A stretch of DNA of 64,000 bases, taken from the NCBI GenBank assembly GCA_016713035.1, contig JADJPW010000003.1, positions 372,001 through 436,000 of the forward strand, read 5' to 3'. This stretch comes from Verrucomicrobiaceae bacterium (GTDB lineage: Bacteria > Verrucomicrobiota > Verrucomicrobiia > Verrucomicrobiales > Verrucomicrobiaceae). Position 1 is the stretch's first letter; every line of letters begins with the position of its first letter. This document shows, one piece after another, positions 52,547 to 59,764 of the stretch. The translations under genes were made by a program, and so were the position numbers. A model generated the notes under the pieces. It was not told where the DNA came from. It saw nothing but the letters and a program-made list of their open reading frames with translations, and searched no databases.

Positions 52547-53902
52547 TTACGCGTTGTGGTCGGCGGCTTTTTTGAGGCTGGCGAGGACGTCGCTGATTTT
52601 TAAGTCGATGCGCTGGCGCTTCTGGAAGTAGCTGACGTGTTCGTAGCCGGCTTCGACGAGGTTATTGAGCGCGGTGGTGAAGTGCTCGCCGACGCGGGCG
52701 GCTTTGTGGGCATCTGAGCCGAGGACGATGGGGATTTTCCGCTCGCACATCATGCGGAGCATCTCGTTGCCGGGATTCATCTCGGAGTAGCTCTTGTTGA
52801 GGCCGGAGGTGTTGAGCTCCATGGCGACGCCGGTGGCGGCGATGCGGTCGAGTACGCTGGAGACGGTGTTTTTGATGATGGCGAAGCACCAGGAGTCTGG
52901 GTGGTAGTTTTTCACCAGATCTGGGTGGGCGAGGCAGTCGTAGAGGCCGCTTTCGGCGGATTTTGCGAGGTTTTCGAAGTAGGCGCGGCGGAAGTTTTCG
53001 ATGGTGCCGACTTCGAATTTGGCGAGGTATTCTTTGGCCTGCCAGTGGACGGCTCCGAGGATGTAGTCGAAGTCGGCTCGGGCATGGAGCTCGCGGAGGT
53101 AGTCCTCGTAACCGGGGAACCACTCGCTTTCGAGGCCGAGGCAGACGTGGATTTTGTTTTTGTAGGCTTCTGCGGCTCGCTGGACGAGGGCGACGTAGGT
53201 GTCGAACTCGTTTTCGGACATGCGGACCATGGGCCAGAAGCCGTTTGGCATGGGGGCGTGGCAGGTGAAGATGATGCCTTTGAGTCCTGCTTTGATGGCC
53301 TGCTGGGCGTATTCTTCTGGCTCACCCCAGGCATGTTTGCACAATGGAGTGTGCATGTGGGAGTCATAGAAGAGGGCTCCTGATTTGGTGGGGCCTGCGG
53401 GAGGGGCTTTGATGGTGCTTTTTGCCGGAGCTGGCTTTGGCGCTGGGGCAGGTTCTGGCGCGGGTGCTGGAGCAGCAGCTTTTTTGGCTGGCGTTGACTT
53501 GGTAGGCAGCGCAGAGGCTTTTGGGGGCTCGGCGGGGGCTTTCGCAGCAGGCTGGGGGGCTGTGGCCGGTTTGGCCGGAGCTGCTTTGGGAGCAGGTTTT
53601 ACAGCTTTTGGAGTTGGAGTTGGAGCTGGAGCTGCCTTGGGGGCAGGTTTCGCGGCTTTTGGAGCTGGAGCTGCTTTTGGGGCCGGTTTTGCGGATTTAG
53701 CAGGTTGGGCTGCTTTAACTGGCTTCGGAGCTGGCTTGGCGTTTTTGACCGCTTTGACGTTTTTTTTGGCCACAGGAGCGGATTTGGCCGCTTTCGGAGG
53801 GCTGGCCTTTTTGGGGGCTTGTTTTTTGACGGCTGGGCGGGAGGCCTGCTTTGCTTTCGCGGGGGCGGGCTTCTTTTGGGGGGTGCTTTTGTTTTTGCTC
53901 AC
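52547..53902 (-). CDS. PHP-domain (histidinol-phosphatase-like) protein with histone-H1-like tail
   Basis: Residues ~178-451 are a PHP phosphoesterase of the HisK type: FYDSHMHTPLCKHA with metal ligands His182, His184 and His190, FTCHAPMPNG, GLESEWFPGYE, YILGAVHW, CLAHPDLVKNY and VLGSDAHKA. Residues 1-175 are a Lys/Ala/Pro-rich tail (repeats like KPAPKAAPAPKAAK) resembling bacterial histone-H1-like proteins, which bind nucleic acid or phosphate-rich surfaces. The start is GTG at 53902, since the reading frame runs straight through both parts. The tail is very unusual for this enzyme class. Activity on histidinol phosphate is possible but not certain. Confidence 0.88.
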   Translation of the reverse strand: MSKNKSTPQKKPAPAKAKQASRPAVKKQAPKKASPPKAAKSAPVAKKNVKAVKNAKPAPKPVKAAQPAKSAKPAPKAAPAPKAAKPAPKAAPAPTPTPKAVKPAPKAAPAKPATAPQPAAKAPAEPPKASALPTKSTPAKKAAAPAPAPEPAPAPKPAPAKSTIKAPPAGPTKSGALFYDSHMHTPLCKHAWGEPEEYAQQAIKAGLKGIIFTCHAPMPNGFWPMVRMSENEFDTYVALVQRAAEAYKNKIHVCLGLESEWFPGYEDYLRELHARADFDYILGAVHWQAKEYLAKFEVGTIENFRRAYFENLAKSAESGLYDCLAHPDLVKNYHPDSWCFAIIKNTVSSVLDRIAATGVAMELNTSGLNKSYSEMNPGNEMLRMMCERKIPIVLGSDAHKAARVGEHFTTALNNLVEAGYEHVSYFQKRQRIDLKISDVLASLKKAADHNA

Positions 53903-53905
53903 GAT

Positions 53906-55006
53906 TTAGCTCCTGGTTTCTTGCAAGATGAGCCAGCCTTTGCCCTCGATCTTGGCGATACGGGCGCCAGTCGGGGTGCCGCCGGCGCTGGTTGGGCCGG
54001 GGAAACATAGCCGCAGGGTGAGGGGGACCCCTGTCCAGTTCCCTAGCTTCAATTGCTCGATGAGGGGGAGAAACTTGGGGTCGTTGCGGTCAAAGTAGGC
54101 GAGTACGGCTCCATCCTGGCCGGGTTGGCGGATTTCGAGCACTTCATTGCCCTGTGGGGTCTCCTGGGCAGGATCGACGGCGGGCTTGGAGGCGACGACT
54201 CGGAGGAGTGTGGGCTCGGCGGGTTTGATTTTGAGGAATTCCTTCCAATCGAGCTCGCCATAATTGACGGAGTGCTCCCAATCGACGCAGTAGCGGCCGT
54301 CCTGTGTTTCCTCAATGACGACGGTGATGGGGTCCGCATCTTCAAAGACGGCCTGGGCGTAGCCGAAGCGGTAACCAGGCTCATCTACGGGGATGAGGTA
54401 GCTGAGGGACTTCCAGCGCGGATTGTGCAGGGGATGCGATTTGTAGTAGCCCTCCATGAGAGGCCGCACACGTAGAGGGTCACGGGAGAAGACGAGTTTG
54501 AGATCGATGCTGCCGGCATCAAAGAAGCCACGGATGGCGGCCTCGATCTGGGTGCGCTTCTCTTCGATTTTGTCGATGCCGTTGTGGGCGATGACGGGGC
54601 TGGTGCTGGCTTTCTGGGCAGGGATAGGTGATGCGGGTGTCGCTACAGCAGTATCGGTAGGCGCTGGCGCTGACTTTTGCCGCACCTGGGTCGCCACATC
54701 TTTGACCTCACGAGTGGCGTCACCGAGCTTCACGCTGGATTCGCCGGCGAGGAGTGCCTCATTTTCATAGGTGCTACCAGACCAGGTGCGGCCCTGGGAG
54801 TCTTGATAGACGAGATCGACGTATTCGGGGTTCACCTGGGTGGATTCCCAGAGCTTTGCGGTGACGACCCGAAAGATGGTAGCGATCATGACCACCAAGG
54901 CGAGACAGCCAAGTACAGCAGCCAGCGTATTGATGAATGCCTCCCGACGCCTGAGCCTGCTGGGGCGCGGTGGCGTGTCAGTGGTTGGGCTGCTCGAATC
55001 GGTCAT
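53906..55006 (-). CDS. Membrane-anchored protein of unknown function
   Basis: The 366-residue protein has a short basic N-terminus and one helix around residues 28-48 (LAAVLGCLALVVMIATIF). A soluble, probably periplasmic, part follows. The middle is Ala/Pro/Thr-rich (~105-140). The C-terminal part, with IRGFFDAGSIDLKLVFSRDP and VVIEETQDGRYCVDWEHSV, resembles domains that occur in Verrucomicrobia proteins without known function. The stop lies 3 bases before the PHP gene's GTG, so the two are very probably translated together. Confidence 0.7.
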   Translation of the reverse strand: MTDSSSPTTDTPPRPSRLRRREAFINTLAAVLGCLALVVMIATIFRVVTAKLWESTQVNPEYVDLVYQDSQGRTWSGSTYENEALLAGESSVKLGDATREVKDVATQVRQKSAPAPTDTAVATPASPIPAQKASTSPVIAHNGIDKIEEKRTQIEAAIRGFFDAGSIDLKLVFSRDPLRVRPLMEGYYKSHPLHNPRWKSLSYLIPVDEPGYRFGYAQAVFEDADPITVVIEETQDGRYCVDWEHSVNYGELDWKEFLKIKPAEPTLLRVVASKPAVDPAQETPQGNEVLEIRQPGQDGAVLAYFDRNDPKFLPLIEQLKLGNWTGVPLTLRLCFPGPTSAGGTPTGARIAKIEGKGWLILQETRS

Positions 55007-55028
55007 GTGAGGGAAACAACATTGAAGC

Positions 55029-55103
55029 TGGAGCCGAAGGCGGGAATCGAACCCGCGACCCGCGCATTACGAATGCGCTGCTCTACCGCTGAGCTACTTC
55101 GGC
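55029..55103 (-). tRNA. tRNA-Thr (CGU anticodon)
   Basis: The minus strand reads GCCGAAG (acceptor), TAGCTCAGCGGTAGAGC (D arm), GCGCA-TTCGTAA-TGCGC (anticodon stem and loop with CGT), GCGGGTTCGATTCCCGC (T arm) and CTTCGGC with T as discriminator. The terminal CCA is encoded at 55029-55031. All four stems pair. CGU reads ACG codons, so this is a threonine tRNA. Confidence 0.95.
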
Positions 55104-55272
55104 TAGGAGGAACAAGATGCTGTTCAAAGGGCAGTGATTATATGGCCCCCCTCTGGCTTGTCATACGCTTTTTCTGGACATACAAAAAAATCACCGTGCG
55201 CTGCTTGTGAAAGCGGCTTGGGTGCCATTCGTTCCCTCTGCTGTTTCCATACGTTTACTGCCTCGTATTTAC

Positions 55273-55485
55273 ATGTCTTCTACGGCCGCGACCCAGTCCT
55301 GCTTTTCCAGTCCTTATGATGAATTCCTCGCTGAATTGAGCGAAATCCAGCGTCATAAATGGCATCTAAGTGAGCAGGCAGGCTCGGACATCGGTTTTGA
55401 GCGTGCTCTCAATGACTGGGCACGACACCACCGAGCGGATTGGCGGCGTGTGCGGAATCAACCAAACTGCTCCAGCCCATCATGA
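55273..55485 (+). CDS. Small conserved protein coupled to a sulfatase gene
   Basis: The 70-residue protein (SSPYDEFLAELSEIQRHKWH, LSEQAGSDIGFERALNDWARH, HRADWRRVRNQ) has the look of a conserved helical small protein in Verrucomicrobia, but I know no function. Its TGA overlaps the sulfatase ATG (ATGA at 55482-55485), so it is translationally coupled. The 168 bases between the tRNA and this gene hold nothing that I can support. Confidence 0.68.
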   Translation: MSSTAATQSCFSSPYDEFLAELSEIQRHKWHLSEQAGSDIGFERALNDWARHHRADWRRVRNQPNCSSPS

Positions 55486-56957
55486 AGCACCTGCACTCCC
55501 TCCTGCTCCTGCTACTCACGCTCCCGTGGGCCATGCAAAGCCCCGCTCAGCCGCCAAATGTGCTCCTCATCACCGCAGATGATCTGCGACCCGAACTCGG
55601 CTGCTATGGCTCCCCGGCCATCACCCCGCATCTCGATGCCATCGCAGCACGGGGCACCCTTTTTACCCATGCCTATTGCCAGCAGGCTGTCTGTAATCCC
55701 TCCCGCTCCAGCATGCTCACAGGCCTACGCCCCGGCACCCTGGGCCTCTATGTCAATGGCACGCACTTCCGCCAGCTGAAGCCCGATGTCATGACGCTGC
55801 CGCTCTGGTTCAAGCAGCACGGCTACACCACCCGCTGCACGGGAAAGCTCTTTCACAACTGGCATACCCAGGAAAAAGGCGATCCCCGTGCCTGGTCCGC
55901 ACCGGAATTCCTCCACTACGCCAATCACGGCGATGACACCCCGCAGGTCACGGGACCCCTCCCGGAGAACCACGCCAAGCACAGCGAGGGCCTCCGCAAA
56001 TACGGCTCCGTCGGCATGTGCGAGTGCTACGATGTGCCTGACGAGGCCTACTATGATGGCCGCGTCGCCGCAGAGGCCGTGCGCATCCTCCCCGAGCTGA
56101 AAAAGAGCGGCCCGTTCTTCCTCGCACTCGGTTTTTGGAAGCCCCACGCCCCCTTCAATGCCCCCAAAAAATACTGGGACCTCTATGACCGTGCCCAGCT
56201 CCCCCCGCTGATCCCAGACAGACCCACGGATGCCCCAGAGATCGCCTTTCACCAGAGCACCGAGATCCTCGGCCCGCCAGATCAGCAGAAAAAGCCCAGC
56301 GCAGAGCAAGTGGCGGAAATGCGTCACGGCTACTTCGCAGGCATCAGCTACATGGATGCCCAGGTGGGCAAAGTCATCACCGCCATGAAAGAACAGGGCC
56401 TGCTGGACAACACCATCATCCTCTTCTGGGGCGACCACGGCTACCACCTGGGTGAACACGGACTGTGGGCAAAGACCAGCAACTTCGAGCTCGATGCCCG
56501 TGTGCCACTCATCATCACCCAGCCCACCGCACGCCACCCAGGAGCAAAAAGCAGCTCCCTCGCCGAAATGGTGGACCTCTTCCCAACCCTCACAGCCCTC
56601 TGCAGCCTCCCTGCCGCCCCTGGGCTGGAGGGCATCAGCCTCGTCCCCGTGCTGAATGATCCTGCTGTCCGAATCAAAGAAGCCGCCTTCACCCAGCATC
56701 CACGCCCGGCCTACTATGACCGCACTCCATCGAAGCAGCCCACCGTCATGGGTTACAGCATCCGCACCGCCCACTGGCGCTACACGGAATGGCGTGACTG
56801 GCAAACGGGCCGAATCGACTCCCGCGAGCTCTACGAGCACATCCACCCCGATCAACCCGAGCTCCACAACGTCATCTCCACCCCACCAGATCCCGCCGCA
56901 CTCGATGCCGCACGCACGCTGCTCCATCAGCAATTTCCCCCTTCGCGTGGGAAATAA
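55482..56957 (+). CDS. Exported sulfatase (iduronate-2-sulfatase-like)
   Basis: The 491-residue protein has a Sec signal (MKHLHSLLLLLLTLPWAMQS). NVLLITADDLRPELGCYG carries the metal Asp33/Asp34. The active site CNPSRSS has Cys71 for formylglycine conversion, as C-x-P-S-R. Further metal residues lie in FLALGFWKPHAPFN and FWGDHGYHLGEHGLW. A formylglycine-generating enzyme must be encoded elsewhere. Such sulfatases desulfate polysaccharides outside the cytoplasm and are frequent in Verrucomicrobia. Adjacent genes do not define the substrate. Confidence 0.95.
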   Translation: MKHLHSLLLLLLTLPWAMQSPAQPPNVLLITADDLRPELGCYGSPAITPHLDAIAARGTLFTHAYCQQAVCNPSRSSMLTGLRPGTLGLYVNGTHFRQLKPDVMTLPLWFKQHGYTTRCTGKLFHNWHTQEKGDPRAWSAPEFLHYANHGDDTPQVTGPLPENHAKHSEGLRKYGSVGMCECYDVPDEAYYDGRVAAEAVRILPELKKSGPFFLALGFWKPHAPFNAPKKYWDLYDRAQLPPLIPDRPTDAPEIAFHQSTEILGPPDQQKKPSAEQVAEMRHGYFAGISYMDAQVGKVITAMKEQGLLDNTIILFWGDHGYHLGEHGLWAKTSNFELDARVPLIITQPTARHPGAKSSSLAEMVDLFPTLTALCSLPAAPGLEGISLVPVLNDPAVRIKEAAFTQHPRPAYYDRTPSKQPTVMGYSIRTAHWRYTEWRDWQTGRIDSRELYEHIHPDQPELHNVISTPPDPAALDAARTLLHQQFPPSRGK

Positions 56958-57062
56958 GCGAATAGCCATCACCTTGGGATTCTTGGGACCTAACTAACGG
57001 TGAAATCCCTCATCCAGTTCGAGGAGCCTTTTGAGGTCAGCTTTATTTTGCGCTCGGAAAAA

Positions 57063-57947
57063 TCAAAGTGATTCAAAAAACTGCCCCAATCCAGAAGTTT
57101 CAATGTCCCCACCCACGACTGCACGCAAAAAGGTTTGAAGCTCCTCCAGATCCTCCATCTTTAGGTTTTTGACATCGCAGGATACTTCAAGCCAAGCCTC
57201 GAAGACATCACCTGGATGCGCGGTGACGCACCCAAGCTGTTCGATCCACGTGTCAATGATTTCAACAATGTGCGGCGTATCCTTCAGAGTTTCGCGGTAG
57301 CTGGCGGGTTTTGAGGCACTCAAAGTCGAATCGGTCCGCAAGACACCGACGAATCTACGAGAAGGCGAAATGAATCTGGAATTAACCCCCAAGTAGCTCG
57401 TCTCTTGAAAGACCAGCCATTCTGGAAAGCTTAGACGACAGACCTCTGCAAAAGTCGCAGCAAAAGCGGGATCGACTCGAAGCTTTGCGTCCCGCCTAGA
57501 TACTTGCCGAGTCTCATAATATGGGAAACTCAGAAGATGGGGGCGACTTGCTTCGGCGCTCAACATACTCAGCGCTTCCTCGAAGCTGTTATGCACAGTC
57601 CAGCGTACATCATTAATATTGATCATCACATACGTTGGTCTTGTCTTTTCAGACGCCAATGCGCCGATTAGCACACCCCAACATGTGGTGATTACCGAGC
57701 GGACTCCTGAAAGCGGAGACACATCAACCTCCCTCCAGTCAAACCACTTCGAGAAATCAATCACTGGAAAAAATACGTCGAGCTGCAGTTCGCCACAGAT
57801 CTTTCCTTGTCCAAACTCACTATAGAAACCAACCAGCTCAGGGTCCACACTTTCTGCGGCCAATGCAAATTTCACAACAGGCTGACCTTCGGTGGTGTAG
57901 GCACCGATTCTCGGCATTGCCATCAAGGATGCAGATAAGCCTTTCAT
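57063..57947 (-). CDS. Protein of unknown function, lower GC
   Basis: The ~294-residue protein shows no signal peptide and no motif that I recognise. Segments include LRVDPAFAATFAEVCRLSFP, YLGVNSRFISPSRRFVGVL and LEELQTFLRAVVGGD. It may start at ATG 57947 or at GTG 57968. Codon choice is more AT-rich than in its neighbours, which suggests transfer. About 100 bases separate it from the convergent sulfatase, and it lies just downstream of the dehydratase gene. Confidence 0.65.
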   Translation of the reverse strand: MKGLSASLMAMPRIGAYTTEGQPVVKFALAAESVDPELVGFYSEFGQGKICGELQLDVFFPVIDFSKWFDWREVDVSPLSGVRSVITTCWGVLIGALASEKTRPTYVMININDVRWTVHNSFEEALSMLSAEASRPHLLSFPYYETRQVSRRDAKLRVDPAFAATFAEVCRLSFPEWLVFQETSYLGVNSRFISPSRRFVGVLRTDSTLSASKPASYRETLKDTPHIVEIIDTWIEQLGCVTAHPGDVFEAWLEVSCDVKNLKMEDLEELQTFLRAVVGGDIETSGLGQFFESL

Positions 57948-57983
57948 GGTGGTCGGCGAAGTTCCCACGGTGCTGTGCTCGAC

Positions 57984-59726
57984 TCAAAAAATATCCGGCT
58001 CCGGCACGGCGGGGCCGTGTTGGAGGAAGTCGAAGTCTGCCCCTTCGTTGGCTTGCGTGACGTGCTCGACGTAAAGCTTGGCGTAGCCGCGGTGGTAGCG
58101 TGGAGGAGCGGGTTTCCAGGCTGAGCGACGCTTCGCGAGTTCCTCATCGCTGACGTGGAGGTGCAGGCGGCGATTGGGCACATCGAGTTCGATGAGGTCG
58201 CCGGTTTTCACCAGTGCGAGTGGGCCGCCGACGGCGCTCTCTGGGGCGATGTGCAGCACGCAGGCTCCGTAGCTGGTGCCGCTCATGCGGCAGTCGGTGA
58301 GGCGGACCATGTCGCGGATGCCTTGGAGAATGAGTTTCTTCGGAATCGGGAGTTGGCCCCATTCTGGCATGCCGGGGGCACCGACTGGGCCTGCGCCACG
58401 CAGGATGAGCACGGTGTCTTGGGTGACATCGAGGTTCATGTCCTCGATGGCGGCTTTCATGGCCGGGTAGCTGTCAAAGACGAGCGCGGGGCCTTTGTGC
58501 GTGCAAAGTTCTTTGGTGGCGGCGGCATGCTTGATGACGGCACCGTTCGGGCAGAGGTTGCCGCGCAGGATGGCGGTGCCGCCATCGGGCTGGAGCGGGT
58601 TTTTCGGTGTGCGGATGACGTCTTCGTTGTGGATGATCGCTTCGGCGATGTCTTCACCGAGCGTCTTGCCAGTGATGGTGGGTAGATCCGTGTGCAAAAG
58701 CTCGCGCATGCCGTTGAGCAGCGCTTGGAGGCCACCTGCGAGATAAAACTCCTCCATCAGGTATTTGCCTGCGGGCCGCATGTTGGCGAGTAGCGGCACT
58801 TTGCGGCTGATTTCATCAAACTTCTCCAATGGAAGCTGGATACCGAGCCGACCCGCCATGGCGATGAGGTGCACGATGGCATTGGTGCTGCCGCCGAGGG
58901 CCATATCGACGGCGATGGCGTTTTCAAAGGAACGCTGACTGACGATGCCGGAGGGCTTGCGGTCCAGCCACACGTTTTCCACGATTTGGCGGCCTGCGGT
59001 GGCAGCGATGCGTGAGTGGGCACTGTCCACAGCGGGGATGGACGATGCACCGGGGATGCAGAGGCCCAGTGTCTCTGCCAACGCAGTGAGTGTGCTGGCG
59101 GTGCCCATGGTCATGCAGTGACCTGGGCTGCGGGCGATGCCGTCCTCGATCTCGCACCACTGCTCCCAACTGAGATTGCCAGCACGCTTTTCGTCCCAGT
59201 ATTTCCACACATCGCTGCCGCTGCCGAGCGTCTCGCCGCGCCAGTTGCCCTTCATCATGGGGCCGCAGGGCATGTAGATGACGGGGATGTCCATGCTGAA
59301 GGCTCCCATGAGCAGGCCCGGCGTGGATTTATCGCAGCCACCGAGGAGGACCGCTCCGTCGATGGGATTGGCGCGGAGCATTTCTTCGGTCTCCATGGCC
59401 AAAAAATTGCGGTGAAACATCGCGGTGGGCTTGGTGAGCATCTCGCCGGCGGACATGACCGGGATCTCCATCGGGTGGCCACCTGCCTGCAAAATGCCGC
59501 GCTTTACGGCATCTGCTGTGAGCCGCAAATGCATGTGGCAGGAGTTCAGGTCGCTCCAGGTATTGAGGATGCCGATGACGGGCTTGCCCACGATGTCTTC
59601 AGCTCCCCAGCCGTTTTGTTTGGCACGAGAGCGATGGCCAAAGGAGCGCAACTCATCACGGCCATACCAGCGCCAGGAGCGGAGTTGTTCGGGGGATTTC
59701 GGAGTCGGAGTAGTCTGGGGGGGCAT
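57984..59726 (-). CDS. IlvD/Edd family dehydratase, probably a sugar-acid dehydratase
   Basis: The 580-residue protein belongs to the Fe-S dehydratase family that includes dihydroxy-acid dehydratase and 6-phosphogluconate dehydratase. The start SWRWYGRDELRSFGHRSR is typical of the L-arabinonate/sugar-acid branch. Cluster and active-site segments include LNTWSDLNSCHM, LLGGCDKSTPG, MPCGPMMKGNW, MALGGSTNAIVHLI and LTDCRMSGTSYGACVLHI. It is likely a pentonate or hexonate dehydratase acting in the cytoplasm. Which acid is uncertain. It starts 38 bases from the rapA stop on the same strand. Confidence 0.85.
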   Translation of the reverse strand: MPPQTTPTPKSPEQLRSWRWYGRDELRSFGHRSRAKQNGWGAEDIVGKPVIGILNTWSDLNSCHMHLRLTADAVKRGILQAGGHPMEIPVMSAGEMLTKPTAMFHRNFLAMETEEMLRANPIDGAVLLGGCDKSTPGLLMGAFSMDIPVIYMPCGPMMKGNWRGETLGSGSDVWKYWDEKRAGNLSWEQWCEIEDGIARSPGHCMTMGTASTLTALAETLGLCIPGASSIPAVDSAHSRIAATAGRQIVENVWLDRKPSGIVSQRSFENAIAVDMALGGSTNAIVHLIAMAGRLGIQLPLEKFDEISRKVPLLANMRPAGKYLMEEFYLAGGLQALLNGMRELLHTDLPTITGKTLGEDIAEAIIHNEDVIRTPKNPLQPDGGTAILRGNLCPNGAVIKHAAATKELCTHKGPALVFDSYPAMKAAIEDMNLDVTQDTVLILRGAGPVGAPGMPEWGQLPIPKKLILQGIRDMVRLTDCRMSGTSYGACVLHIAPESAVGGPLALVKTGDLIELDVPNRRLHLHVSDEELAKRRSAWKPAPPRYHRGYAKLYVEHVTQANEGADFDFLQHGPAVPEPDIF

Positions 59727-59764
59727 GCGTGCTGTTTATACCGCGAATGAGCAGAAGGAAAGCA

